Source: Elephas maximus indicus
Taxonomy: Eukaryota; Chordata; Mammalia; Proboscidea; Elephantidae
Assembly (NCBI RefSeq): GCF_024166365.1
Contig: NC_064834.1
Location: 54,850,001 to 54,914,000 of the forward strand
DNA: 64,000 nt
Direction: 5' to 3'
The position numbers and the translations under genes were made by a program. Under the pieces are notes generated by a model, which was not told where the DNA came from, ran no database searches, and was given only the letters and a program-made list of their open reading frames with translations. Numbering within the stretch: the first letter of the stretch is position 1; every line of letters begins with the position of its first letter. Below are positions 23,401 to 38,400 of this stretch, one piece after another.

Positions 23401-26400
23401 TGGCTCAGGCCGGGCAGTGTTTTGTTCTTTTGTATATAGGGTCACTATGAGTTTGAATTGACTCATGATGGTACCTAACAACAGTAACAGTGAGTGTGAA
23501 ATGGTATCTCATTGTGGTTGTGATTTGCATTTTCTTGATGAATAATGATGTTGAGTATTTTTTCATGTGTTTAATGGCCATATGTATCTCTTCTTTAGAG
23601 AAATGTCTGTTTGAATCATTTGCCCATTTTTTAATTGGTTCATTTGTCTTTAATGTTCAGTTTTAAGGGTTCTTTGTATATTCTGGATGCTAGTCTCGTC
23701 AGATTTTTTTGGGGGGGAGGGGTAATTTCCTTGTTCTTTTCTTTTTCTGGAACTCCTTGTTTGTAGGATGTTGGACTTCATAGACTGATTCTCTAATTTT
23801 CTTTTCCTCTTTTCTTTGTCTTGGTTGATGTGTATGTTTCTAGGTTTTACTTTCTGGAAGAGTTTATCATCTTTAATTCCAATTCTCTATTGAGTCTTTG
23901 TGTTGACTGTCCTGTTAAGTGGGAGGTACTGAAAAGCTGATGTCTATGGCTGGGCAAGGCTAGTTGACTTCACTGTAAGGTGATCAGGAGCTAGTAAAGT
24001 TTTTCTCTGAGCAACCTCTAGGTCGATGTGTCTTCCTTGGCACTGTTAGATTTCTCCAGAAAAGCTCTACTGATCTCCTTCCAGGAGGCTGTAAGTCTGA
24101 CTGCCTGAATTCTGGGGGCTAAATGGGAGAAAGAGGCTGGATGTTTTCCTTCTACAGTATTTATAATTTTGCCTAATTCTGATTTTTAGACCAGTATTGC
24201 ATTCTTAGTATGCTTTGAGTCTGGCACAGTTTTCCCAAGAATAAATCTCTCATTTTTTTGTGGAGGTGGAAGAGGTGGTAGGTGAGGGAGAGGAGCTGCA
24301 ATCTGACTACTTCGTGATCAGACTTTGATTTTCTCTGATTTCAGTCACCTACCTCACCACCCTTTTGAGGTCCTTGTCACTTCCAATTCCTCAGCCATTT
24401 GGGGCTTTGTAGGGTGAATCAGCTTGCTCATGGCCATTATCTCCTTTTTGCAAGCATTTGGGTTTTACCTTCTCAGCCTGGGCAGGTAACCAAGTTAGCA
24501 GCAATTTATACAAGTTAGCATCAGACTGGCAGTTCCCCAAGGATACTTGTATAAAATACGCGCCCCCCCCCCCCCCCCCCCATTGAGAATCCCAGACAGT
24601 AGGAGGATTGATGACCCCTCTTACACTGGAAGGGAGGTAAACTTATTGAACCAGAGAGCCAGTCAGTGTAATGGTGACATTATCCTGCCCCTTAATTTTG
24701 CCGGAAGAAAGATTGATAAGGTTAGCTGAAAGAGAAGAGACACAGTTATCAGGATAACGTGGCATTGAGTGTTTGGCCTTGGCAAGTGTGGTGTGAACAG
24801 TGTCTCTCACATTCCCTGGTTCCTTCAGGGAGATGTTTTTCATAACCTCCTGTTTATTTCTAGGTGACTCCATTTGGCCTTACAGTAAACTTCCTCTCAT
24901 ACTTCACGGGCCTGGTTGACTTTATGCATCTGGAGCCCAAGAAAACTGGAACGTATTTCTCAAACCAAGCAGTAAGAAGCGTTGTGCCTATCTTGTCTTG
25001 ATTCCAACTGGGTTTCAATCAGCTGCCCGGTATCATAGCTAGCTACAGGGCACGTCCTAGGACTGAATGTGTGTGGGTGGGCAGAGAGGAGGTGGGGGAA
25101 TGAAAAATGTCTCGGAAGGAGCCCAAGAAACTACCAGTAGTTACCTTTGGGGACTGAGATTAAAGAAGAAGCAGGTGAAAAAGAAGGTAATTTCTAGTTT
25201 TTACTTCATATTCATTATAGTTTGAGGTTTTTTTTTTTGGGTGGTGAATCTTTTATAATTTAAAATATTTTGAAAGAGTATTTAACATAGAATAGGGTGT
25301 ATATTTAAATAGACAAATGGCTTTAAAAAGCACTGTGGACCCAATTTTGAAAAAAAAAAAAAAGGTGAAGAGTATACATGGTTAAAATACTGGAAAATTA
25401 TGCAACCAACTATTAATAGTGATTAACTGTACGTGATTTCCTAGTTTTACCTACGTATTTAAATTTTCTACGGTGAACATGGGTATTTCGGAAGAAAATG
25501 CCAACACATGTCATTCAGAAAAAACATTTTAACCCTAAAATGCTTTCTGTTTTCCTACCACCTAGTGATAGCACTGTTAACATTTTGGTGAACCTCTTGC
25601 TAGCCATGTTTTTTCCTCCCAGTAGTCACATTTGTGTACATAGTTGAGACGTTTTGATGCTTTAACCTTGTGATCAGACCAGGCTTTCTCAGAGTGTTTC
25701 AGATGACCTCTGATGAGCACTGTGCTCATTATTAAAGTGTTGACACAGTGAGACATGGTCCCTCTGGGACATTTTGTTTTGATTACACAAGCTGATTTTA
25801 TGCATATGTATATAACCTGGTCAGCATATGGAGCATCAGCTCCAGGGTGTCTTATCTCCTGTGTGTTTCCTTTTGCTCGTTATGTCCTTTCCCTTGTCTA
25901 GGTAAGGGCTTGCATTCTCTTCATCCATCCTCGGACCAGAGCTGTGCGGTTGAGCCTGCGCCCTGTCTTCCTACAGCCTGGGCGCCCACTCACCCGGCTC
26001 TCCTGCCAGCACCTTGGAGCTGTGCTGGATGACCTTCCCGTCCATGGCTTTTTTAACAAGGCTGGGGCCACCTTCAAGCTGAAGGATGGGGCTCTGGCCT
26101 ATGCCCGGGTGAGGAAGCTACTTTGTTTGATCAGGATCTTCTTACTAGAAGGATTTTTGGGGCACCTGGGTCCTTATCTGCTTCCTTTGATATTTGATAA
26201 TTAGTTTCCCACTTTTGGATGTCCCCAATTGTGACAGACTGTTCATAGGGATTAGAACAATTTTTATTTGTTGTATTAGAATGCCTTTGAATCAACTTGC
26301 ATGTTTGGTACCTGGTCGATGGTAGGTACAGGAGTGAGTTAGGGTCTAGATCAGGGCTTCGGAAAGCTTTTTTTGAAGGACCAGATAGTATATGTTTTAA

Positions 26401-29400
26401 GCTTGTGGGCCATACGGCCTTGTAACTTACTCAGCTCTTTTGTTGTAGCATGAAGCCAGTCATAGACAATGCATAAATTAATAGGCTTGCCTGTGGTCCA
26501 TTAAAACTTTATTTACAAAAATAGGTGCCAGACCACGGGCTGCAGTTTACTGACCCCTGGTCTAGACTATTCTCTAACCTTACAGAGATTCGGTGATGGT
26601 AAAGAGTGATGTATATATATATACACATATATTTAAACAAGAGTTATTCTAGCAGGCATTTTTATGGTAGGTGATAAACACTGAGTCACCTCAGTGTGCT
26701 TTATTATAACTTGGATCTATTGTCTTTGGCTTGCCCTTAATCACTTGGTCCTTTGTAGTTTAGCCATCTCTCCAATTCTAAGAACGTCTTCAAACCTGAG
26801 ATCTTTAAGCCTGGGAACACTCACAAGTGTAGAATCATTGACTACAGCCCGATGGATGAACTGGCCTTGCTTTCTCTGCGGACGTAAGCCTGTCGGTAAC
26901 GTGCTGGGGGAGGGGGTGGTGTGGTGTGTTCCTACATGTAGACACATTCACTGTCCCTCCTGATCTTGCTCCGTAAGGGTCTCTTTTCTTGGTAGCCTGG
27001 TTTTGGTAGCCCTGAATTTTAGGCAGCCTCTGCCATAATTTATTTAATCTTGTATTTTCATTTTGGTCTAGATCCATCATTGAAGCTCAGTACCTTAGCT
27101 ATCATGACACCAAACCAGGAGCAGTGGTAAAGGTAAGACTGCACACATATATTTAGGTTCTTCACACCTTCAGACATTCCTCAGTTCATGGGCTGTCAGT
27201 TCATCAGCCCTCATGGTAACACATTTTAAAGTCATATTCCCTGCCTTTTTGCGTGATAACTGGAATTCCTGTCTTTTCCACTGACTAACTTAAAATTAAT
27301 TTTAAGGTAAGGTTTTATTAGCACTGCCCAACTACACAGGGGCAGTAGGTCATAAATCCTGGGATTTGATGGGGGTCATTAGACTGGGCTAAAAGTCAGT
27401 TCTGTGTTAATTAAATTATGTGAAGCATAAGTAAGAAACTAATTTCAGTTGCCTCCCCTGTCCAACTGTGTAGCCCTAACTGAGCATATCTCCTAGGTCT
27501 ATAGTGTTCCTTCCTTAGGAGACATAGTCCCTTCCTTCAGGGAGTGTTCTTGTAAGGCAGACAGAAAATACGTGCTCACACAAAAAGATGGGAAGGTTCC
27601 CATAAAACCTCACTACATCCAGATCAGTGTGGGGTGTGTGCTTCGCCCATATGAGACCTGGAATAACAGGCACAGTTAACCCAGGAGGGTGGGTTTTGAA
27701 AGAGGGGTAACATGCAATGGTGTAAGAGATGGAGGAAAGACCATTCTTGGGGCATCGTGGCATCTTTTCTTTGGACTCCCTAGGGCACAGTGCTGACCAT
27801 AAAGCCTTATGGGATGCTGGTGAAGGTGGGCGAGCAAATCAGGGGCCTGGTACCTCCCATGCATCTGGCCGACATCCTGATGAAGAATCCAGAAAAGAAG
27901 TACAGCGTTGGGGATGAGGTCAAGTGCCGGGTGAGCCGCCTATCAGTCAAGGTCTGGTCTTGGGGTTTTAGCCAGATGGGAAGAGAGCAATGATTCTCAC
28001 CTGGGTTTTTTGCCTTTTGCTTGAAAATGAGCGCTTAATGTCTGCAGTGTGTCCAGTACTGTGCCTGGCATTGGGAAGAGAAAGCTACGTCCTTGCTTTT
28101 GAGAATTATGTAATATAGTTGGGAGTCAAAATACCCATACTTGAAGGGAGAGGAAGCCAGTATGTGACTTTGCCACATGGTTTGATGCAGGCTATATACG
28201 CTGTGGTCATACCTCAGAAAGGGGAGGTGAGGGTGAGCTTGGTGGCAAGAATCATGAATGATGATATCACTAGCAGGTGCCACGTGACATACATTCTGTG
28301 CCATTTGCTCTCACGTGACATGCATCATCTCATTTAATCTTTTAAACAACCCCCTAAAGTGGGTACTGTTAGCCTCATTTTGCAGCTAATAAATGGCAGA
28401 GCCAATTTCAATTCAACTCTGTGTGACAAGAATGCCTTCTAGATTGCTGGCAGAGGTGGGGCCTCAACTACAAAGGTTGGGCAGGATTTGGAAGTTTGGG
28501 GAGGAGCAGGGGGTGTGTTCCAGACCCAGAAATAGCCCAAATAAAGCCACTGAAGTAGGGGTGATTTATAACGAAGTATTGGGCCCAAGAGAAGCTTCAC
28601 AGGGTTGTGAAGATTCAGTGTGGTAAATAGAGGAGATGACCTTCTGAGGGATAGTTGGATGTCTTAGTTTACAGCTAACAAATAACAATATTGAGGTGGT
28701 CAGTTGCTTCAGTCATTCGTTCGTTTAGACTTGGTGGAAGGTCATCTAGGAGGAAGCTGAGGCTGTGTAGAAGAAACTGCCAACGTAAGACTCTGAAGGT
28801 ACATAGATAAGTGTTGCTGCAGGGATAAGAGGGGGACTTCCCAGTGACTTACTGGAGGAAGAACATTTGAAATAGAGATTAATACTCTCTAGATTTTCAT
28901 CCAGCAGCAAGTGTGGAGGATCTGCAACTGAGTGTATTATGAGGGGAGAGTGACAGCAGGTTCTAAGGGAATGATCCACGGCCTTTGGGTTCAGCAGGTT
29001 GCAGAGACCGGCTCAGTAGATCTCATGATAATGGGTACCTTGATAATGGCCAGTATCCTTCCCCTAGGTTTTGGTTTGTGATCCTGAAGCCAAGAAATTG
29101 ATGATGACCCTGAAGAAAACCCTGGTTGAGTCCAGACTGCCTGCCATTACCTGCTATGCAGATGCCAAGCCTGGTCTGCAGACACATGGCTTCATCCTGA
29201 GGGTCAAGGACTGTGGCTGCATTGTGAAGTTCTACAACGATGTGCAGGGACTGGTGCCCAAGCATGAGCTGAGTGCCGAGTATATCCCTGCCCCGGAGAC
29301 AGTCTTTTACCCTGGGCAGGTAACCCTTCCCCTGGAAAGGCCCTTATCCTTGGTGACCCCATGAACACAGATTTGAAGAAGAGAGCACATGGGCAGTGGG

Positions 29401-32400
29401 CCTAAGCCATCTAAGTGGAGGAGATGGGGAACAGATCAGAGAGAGATGCTTAAGGGAGTTCATGGAAGCTGGGAAATTAATGGACTCAGGCCCATGACCT
29501 GGAAGAAATCTGTCTTTACCTGTAATAAACTGGGGGTCCCTCACATCAGATTTTGTTCTGAGGCTACTATTGTCACAAGGGGGCAGTGTTGTAAAACTAG
29601 TGAGTCTGGGCTTGTCTAGGAAAAATAATTTTTTAAAACTTGGAGTTGTACCAAAAAAATTATTCATGTTTTCCTTTTGTCCAGACGGTTGATTTACAGG
29701 GATTCTGTGTAGCTTTCAGTGCCTTTCTTCTTTTCACTCCTTTTTGTTCTCATCCAAGGCCTTGGTAGATCTGCCAGGGCTGCTCCGGCACTGGTGGAAG
29801 GCACCACAGTCCAGGGCCAAAAGGCCTGCTGGGTAGAGTTAGCCAAGCATGTGTGGGTTTCTCCCCAGGTAATGAAGGTTGTGGTGCTGAATTGTGAGCC
29901 AGCCAAAGAGAGGATGCTCTTATCCTTCAAGCTGTTGAGTGATCCAGAAGCAAAGAAAGAACGTGAGGGAGGAAGTCAGAAGAAAAGAAGAGCTGTTCAT
30001 GTTGGGCAGGTACTTACCTGGATATCTCCAGACAAGCTCCTTCATACAGGGTACCACTGACACATGGATGCGGGAACCCATGGAGGGAAAGACAGAGGTA
30101 GCTAGATAAGATCCTGAGGCTGGAGGGGTTCTTGAGAGAGGACCTCGTACGTATCCTTTTCTGCGTGCCGGACCAGATGGAAGCTATCAGGAAAGGAAGG
30201 CCCTGTTCCTTTCCAGCAGTGGACTGCTACCCTCTTTCCCCTCTGGTCCCTGGGGCCAGCTTGCAGGTCTGGAGGGACGGGGGAGAAGAGTGATACATAT
30301 GAGCCCACAAATGGGCCTGGTGTATACGTGCACGTGTACGCTTGCTGGCTTGTGGGTGAGGACTGTAGGAAGCTGTTTCTCTGATCTTGGCCTCTCAGTG
30401 ATTTTCTGAGTTTGATGTCTCTGAACTCTTTCAGATCCAGACTAGGTTGCTTCCTGCTGAACACAAATGATAATTTTTTTATCTTTCTCTTTCCTGGGCA
30501 GTTGGTGGATGTGAAGGTTGTAGAGAAGACTGAAGACGGGCTGGAGGTGGCTGTCCTGCCCCACAGCATCCCTGGTTTCCTCCCCATACCTCACCTGTCA
30601 GACCACGTCCCCAATGGCCCACTGCTGTACCACTGGCTCCAGGCGGGTGACACCCTCCACAGGGTCCTGTGTCTGCAGAGCGAGGGCCGTGTTGTATCCT
30701 TCACCGGCATCTGTAGGGCAGCAGAAGGTGGCGGGGGAGTCATGGGCCCTCAGGTGGGAAATTCTGGGTCAGGCTCTGCTCTTGTTTGGAAACCCAATTG
30801 GGGGAAAAAAAAATCAGTCATTCGACCACAGAAATACCTCCACAAAGTCAAAACAGTGACCAAGTCTGTGCTTTCCAGTCTATTCCTTTGGTAGGAAATA
30901 AGAGCAGGATTGAGGAAGTGCCAGCAGATGCTGGTGGTCAGGGCCGAAGGAGCCAGAAAAGCCACATTAGAGTGGGAGCCCAGTAGGAGCTTCTGCCCTG
31001 GGTCTTGGGGTGAGGTGGCATGGCATACAAGGCCCCATGGGGTACTCCTGGGAGCACCTCTAGCTTTCTGGGCCTCTAGTGCTTGCCCCTAGACTTTGAA
31101 CAATTACTGAGGTAGCTGCTGCCCTCTTTCTCTCCCTTTCCTTTCATCTCCTTAAGATCATGGGGCTCAGAAATATCCCCCTTTGGTCTTTGTGTGAGCA
31201 TGTTGAAAGAGGACGTTGCCTCTTTCCTCACAAAATGTAGAGTCATCTCCTTAAAGAGTAAGACTGGCAGAGGAGGTGAAATGGGGTTGATCAGTGTGAG
31301 GTGGGGACAGTGGAGGGTTATGTCATAGCTGATGCACCTGTCAGACCACAGGATTGAGGCGTTCCCATTTTGGTCCCCTCCAGTAATCTGCAGACGAATT
31401 AATAATGAAAGGTTTAAAGCAGTGATTCTGAAACTAGTGCTCATCAGAACCACCTGGAGGGCCAGTTTAACCACAGATTGCTGGACCAACTCTCAGAGTT
31501 TCTAATCCAGCAGGCCTTGGGTGGTGCTTGAGGAATTGGTTTGGAACAAGTTCCGGGTGATGTTGGTGCTGCTGGTCTGGGCACCACACTTAGAGAGTCA
31601 CTGTAGTAGCAGAAGTGGAGAGTAGAGAAGATGGTACCAGCGGGCATCTGCCATCCCTGGAGCATTCCTTGATGAAGTGCCACTAGCTCCTTTGCAGGAA
31701 GCCAGCGTTGGTCTCTGCAGTAGAAGGTGGTCAGGATCCCAAGAGCTTCTCAGAAATCCATCCTGGAATGTTGCTCATGGGGTTTGTGAAGAGCATCAAG
31801 GACTACGGAGTGTTCGTCCAGTTCCCCTCAGGTCTTAGTGGACTGGCCCCCAAAGCTGTAAGTTGAGCAGCATGCACACGGGCTCTGTCTCCTCAGAGGC
31901 CCTCTGAGGAAGAGAACAGGGTCGTGGAACCTGGGCTTCGTGGGAAGGGGTAGGGTATTTCCTTTCCTTTTCCCATTTTCTGTCCACTCTTCCCTTCAGG
32001 CCATGAGTGACAAATTTGTGACCTCCACAAGTGACCACTTTGTCGAGGGGCAGACGGTAGTTGCAAAGGTGACGAACGTGGACGAGGAGAAGCAGCGAAT
32101 GCTGCTGTCGTTACGGCTGTCAGACTGCACCCTGGGGGACGTGGCTACCACCAGCCTTCTCCTCCTGAGCCAGTGCCTGGAGGAGCTGCAGGGTGTGCGC
32201 AGCCTCATGAGCAACCGAGGTGGGGTGCCTCAGGGCCCTGCGTGGTGGGGGCAGGAGGGCAGTGGAGGAGGGTCAGGTGGAGAGTGTGTGTATAAATTGA
32301 GCCTGTTTGTTATTTGGATGACTTGTCCGGGTCTCTGGGGGAGGGGGGGGGTTTTTTTGGTGAACTTTTTTTCGTGGAAGTATGGCATACATAAAATGCA

Positions 32401-35400
32401 CAAATCATTAAGTGTCCAGCTCAGTAAATGTTGATAAAATGACTCCCCCCCCCCGTTTAAGTAAAAACTACCCAGATTAAGCTAAAGATCAACCAGCATC
32501 CCAGAAGCTCCTCCTGGTTCCTTTCCCAGCCCAGGATCCATGTTTCCCTTACTTCTGTGGCCTCAGGTTTGCATCTGCTGTGAATTCATTCACTTCATCT
32601 GCCATTCCTTAGTCAACGGATATATATTGGATGATAAAACGGAATAGCAACCTGCAAGAAAACTTCGGGAGGGATTATTATTCTGACAGTCTCAGACTTC
32701 GTTCCACTGTGTAGGATTGTTGGAGCCCTGATGAGGATTTGGGAGTAAGGCTTGAGAGGGGAGATTCTAAAACAGAATGAAAATTCAGAAACCAAAGGAG
32801 AGCTTGTGCTTGTGCTTCTGATATGTTGACTGTTTTCAGAAATTGTAGCCAGATAGGATCAGCAAAGGGCACAAGTCTCTGCCTCTGACGGGAGTTTCCA
32901 TGGATACTGGATATTTTCGCAACAAGTGATTTTACCTTGACAGTGTTCCAGTGTTCCACTGCCCTTCATGGCGATGATATATTTAAAAGGGAAAGAATGG
33001 TAGGAGTGTTGTTTCTCTTCCTAATCCCTGTCTCCTTTGGGTCTGTCTCACAGACTCTGTGTTGATCCAGACACTGGCCGAGATGACCCCAGGAATGATC
33101 CTTGACCTAGAGGTGCAGGAGGTGTTGGAAGATGGCTCTGTGGTATTCGGTGGGGGCCCAGTGCCAGGCCTGGTCCTGAGAGCCAGCAGATATCATCGGG
33201 CAGGTGAGTGCCGGCGTCTTCTGTCTGCCCATCGTGGTTAGTGGGGAAACCCATTGCCCATTGTTGCCTCTACTGGATACAGAATTTCCAAATACATAGA
33301 AATTATTGACATGCCTGCCTTGTGGGAATGTAAATTAAGATAAATGACAGTATACTACTGCCATAATTTTTATATACTAGGTTGCATAAAGTAGGATCGA
33401 CTTGAGCTGTGGAAGGTAGCCCTTGGTTTCCCTAGCTGTGGACTGCATAGACCCAGGATATATGTCCTCTTTCATTTCTTGGAAAAGCCAAAGGGCCTGT
33501 AGGGCTCTTAGAGGTAGCAGCTGTACCCACGAGAGGCGCTGTCCTCCCTTCACCCTGCCCCAGGAGGGTGATAATGCTATGTTTGGTTCTGTACTGCAGG
33601 GCAGGAGGTGGAATCTGGGCAGAAAAAGAAGGCTGTAGTCTTAAATGTTGATATGTTGAAGTTGGAAGTACATGTTTCCCTTTGCCAAGATTTGGTGAAC
33701 AGAAAACATAAAAAGGTAAGCTTGCTCATGACTTCCATTCATCCATTGCCCTGCTTTCACATTACACCCATTCAACACCACACACTTGGGTCAAATGCCT
33801 GCAGGTAGGGTGACCATACACCTGGATTTGTCTGGGACAGTCCCACTTTGTGCCTCTTGTCCTGGTGTAGTTATTAATAGCACTGACTTGTGCTCTGGTA
33901 CAGATGATAAATGATAACGGTCACACTCTCTTTAGAGCCAAACAGGTATTGTAAATGGCTGAAGTGGGCAGCTGGGTTAGGGAGTGGGAACTGGGGCTCT
34001 TAAAAGCTGGGGAATCCACACTGTGCCTGCGAAGAGCAGAGACTACTCAGTTTCATCTGGGTGTTGCCAGATGGGAATATCTGGGTCCCCTATTGTTAAG
34101 TCTTTGCTTTTTAAGAGAAGCAGATTTTTTTTTTTTTTTTTGGTATTATTTTGATTTATAAATGTTAGACATGAATTTATTTTTTATAATTTTTTTTGTT
34201 GAGAATACATGCAGCAGAACAGGATTTATTATTTGAAAAAAAAAAAAAAAACTCTATGAACCAAACAAAACCTGTTTGCAGGTAGTTCTGGCCTCCAGGC
34301 TGCCTGTCCACACCCTCTCCTATCTTGCCTTCTGTACACTTTCATGTACAGAAGAGTGGGTTTGAGGGAAATCTAAAAATCAATATTTTTCTTGGTGTAT
34401 GTATTTGGTCATCATCTAAAAACACTTATTAAGCACCTAATAGCATAGAGTATGGTACAGAGTACTGTATAGATATAACCCTTAGTGTCTAGTTTTTAAA
34501 GTGAATAGAAAACAATAGTAATCCCTCAGAATTTGGATTTGGGGGAAGGTAGGCATAGTGCCTTGTACCCAGTAAGTTCTCAGTAATGACTGTTCGTTGA
34601 ATGATTGGAAGAGTGAGCAAATTGGGTGGAGCTGCAAGACTAGGAGAGTCAGGAACCACAGTCTCGAAAGCTGGGGAGCTACTGGAAATGGCCTGGCTGT
34701 GCATCCGAATCACCAAAACACCTTTTTGAATTCTGATTCACTAGTTCTAGGGCAGGGCCTAGGAATCTGAATTCAAGACAAAACAAAAACTAACTTTGAT
34801 GGTTTTGATTTGGACCTGTGAGTTTAGTCAAGCCACTTCAGTTCACAGAAGAGGAAGACTAGGTCTAACTAGGGCATGAAGACTAGTTTATTACAGCTCA
34901 GACCAGCTTTGGGTCCCCTGAACTCCAGAGGGTTTCCTTAACTTGGCCCCGCAAACCCAGTGGGCCATGAATGAGTGACCATGTTCTGTAAGGAAAGTGG
35001 GAATGGTGGATCTTTTCTGTTTTCCAGCTGAAGAAAGGCAGTGAATACCAGGCAACTGTGCAGCACTTGGAGGAGTCCTTTGCCATTGCCTCCTTGGTAG
35101 AGACCAGCCAGCTGGCAGCTTTCTCCCTGACTTCTCACCTCAACGACACCTTCCACTTTGACTCAGAGAAGTTGCAGGTGGGACAGGGTGTCTCTCTAGC
35201 CCTCAAGGCCACACAACCAGGAGTGACTGGTCTTATTTTAGCTGTTGAGGGACCAGCTGCTAAGAGGACCATGAGACAGACCCGGAAGGAGTCTGAGACA
35301 GTGGATGAAGATGAGGAATCGGATCCAGCTCTGGTTGTTGGAACTGTAAAGAAGCACACCCTGTCCATTGGGGACATGGTCACAGGAACTGTCAAGTCCA

Positions 35401-38400
35401 TTAAGGCCACCCATGTAGTTGTGACCCTGGAAGATGGTGTCATTGGCTGTATCCATGCCTCCAACATTCTAGATGATGTTCCAGTGGGCACCTCTCCCAC
35501 TAGCAAGCTGAAAGTTGGGAAGACAGTCACTGCACGGGTGATCGGAGGGCGAGACGTGAAGACATACAAGTATGGAGGCTTTGGGAGGGATGGGCAGTGG
35601 GAATTGGTCACCCTCAGGCTTTGAGGGGAAATTGTAATTGTGGGAGAAGGAATGGGAACATAGATAGATTCCGAAAAATTGTGTGTAAATCATGTTCTTT
35701 AACAACAGGTATTTACCAAAGAATACTATTTCATGATTCTTTTAAAAATGAAATGTAGTGTAGTGGTTATGAGCATAGGTTTAGAGTCAGACCTGGGTTT
35801 GAATTTTAGATTTGCCACTTAAAAATCATGTGACTATGTGCTAATAGTTACTGAGTTTTATTTTCCTAATTTGTAAAGTGAGAGTAGTGGTAATGACTAC
35901 CTTGTAGGGTCATCTCAAAGATTGAAAGAGAGCATGTATCATGTAATGTGCCTGTTAGTTGGCTGGTGCATGCTTATTGCTTAGTATACATTAATCCGTT
36001 CTCAATCTCCTTATACTCGCTTACTTTAAATCTAGTTACAATACATGTCATTGTGGAAGAAATTCTTGATGTAACAGGGAAAAAATAAAGAATTCAAAGT
36101 CTGGCCAATACTTTGCATATTAATGTCAGTCACTAACTGTGACAGCTTATCCTCTCTAGAGCCGTTTCCTTCTCTTTAAAATGAAAGGGTTGGAGTATAT
36201 AATGTGTAAGGAACATTCTTTTCATGGTCTAATATCACATTCCTAAAAGATCATTTGAACCAGCTTCTTAATGTTTACTGCAAAGGATGAGAATGGAAAC
36301 CCTCAGACATAGCTCCCGGCTGATGGGTGGTGGTGTGATGGAGCAGGGTGGTTTTTTTCAGTAAGCTAGGCTTGGGGTGGAATGGAAGAAGTCCTCGTCT
36401 CTAGATTGCAGTGTTATTGAGAATAAAAGAAATGATTTGATATTATTTGTTTCTCCAGGTTTCTCCCAATAAGTCACCCCAGATTTATTCGAACCATCCC
36501 AGAGCTGAGTGTTCGACCAAGGTGAGGACAACTCTAGCAGCATGGTCTCATGGGAAGAGACCAGGCCTTGGAATCAGGAACATGTCTGTTTTAATCTTGA
36601 TTCAGCCAGTTTTGCAACTTACTTCAACTCTCTATGTCCAGTTAGTCTTATTTCCCTAATAGGGATCGTTGTCCTACCCTCATATGACTAGTTAGAGGAA
36701 TTATATGAAAATTCAAGTAAAAGTTTTATACAGAGTTTTTAGTATCAGTGTAAGGGCTGATTGCAGCTCTGTTTGTCAGCATCTACTAAAGAGAAACGTT
36801 CCTGCTCTCAACTTAAATTTCTAGAGCTCAGTAATTCCCTAAGTAAACAACATGTAGCCAAGAATAGATGTTCTTTCAGTGGGGACTACTGCTTGGTCAC
36901 TAGAGGCTGAGCTGGAATTTTAGGTGGTATTCCGGAGGATTCTGCGGAGAGGAGCATGCCATGAGGGATTCTGGGTGAGGGAGAATTCAGTAGTTCCATG
37001 TAGCGAATCCAGTTTGGGGTAATTTTCTCATCCTGGTTGTTAGCCTTTTGTGCCTAGAGATGCTATGGAAAGGCCTCCGAAGTAACTTTCAGAGGGTAAG
37101 CTGTGATCCACATCCTGAAGGGATCAGAATAGAAATGGATTGTTTCTGAAAAGGGTGGACCCCAGGACTGACCTTAAACAGCCATTCTTCCAGTTGTGTG
37201 TAGCTAGATGCCTGTCAGTCCTGAGAGTTGGGTTTTCTTATGGGGGGAGCAGAAGTAGATGGACCTACGGATCAAACTGCTTAAAATCCTCTGAAAAAAT
37301 GGCCACTTGGGGGGAGATGAATTCAAAGTAGAAGCCTTATCTAGAGGTTGGTTTCCTCTTTCTCCAGTGAGCTGGAGAAGGATGGCCACACTGCTCTCAA
37401 CACTCACTCTGTTAGCCCCTCGGAGAAGATTAAACAGTACCAGGCTGGCCAGACTGTGACTTGCTTCTTGAAGAGGGTGAGTAGCACATACCTTGCAATG
37501 TTAAAATTTCCTTCTTTGAGAAGAAAAGGGGGAGAAATTGGAGACAAAAGCCATTAGCACTGGGCATTCAAGTCTGTGTTTGCTACCATTGCTGGGTTTG
37601 TGGGAGATGGTACATGACCTCTGTTCCTAGAAAACTTCTGGTCTAATTGGGCAGCTAAAGTCATGGCTTACAAAATAATTAGCAAGCAACTCTGAATTCA
37701 TCACATGTGTAGATTTTAAACTAAACCCAAGTTATTTTAAGTTTACAAAAGGAAAGAAAAATATAGGAAAAGACTTAAAATAAATGCAGTACTGAATTTT
37801 AGATTCTTAGCATTTATGAAAGGCGCCCCGGTGGCACAAAGGGATAAACACTAGGCTGCTAACTGAAAGGTTGGTGGTTCCAACCCACCGGGTGGCTCCT
37901 GGGGCAAAAGACCTGGTGATCTGCTTCCATGAAGATTACAGCCAAGACAAAATAATTCTATTACGAAAACATTGTGCATCCTGCTTTGAAATGTGGCGTC
38001 TGGGGTCTTAAATGCTAACAAGCGGCCATCTAAGATGCATCAATTGGTCTCAACCCATCTGGATCAAAGGAGAATGAACAACACCAAGGTCACACGATAA
38101 CTATGAGCCCAAGAGACAGAAAGGACCACATGAACTAGAGACTTACATTATCCTGAGACCAGAAGAACTAGTTGGTGCCCGGCTACAACCGATGACTGCC
38201 CTGACAGGGAGCACAACAGAGAACCCCTGAGGGAGCAGGAGATCAGTGGGATGCAGACCCCAAATTCTCATAAAAAGACCAGACTTAGTGGTCTGACTGA
38301 GACTAGAGGAATCCTGGCGGTCATGGTCCCCAAACCTTCTGTTGGCCCAGGACAGGAACCATTCCCGAAGACAACTCATCAGACATGAAAGGGACTGGAC

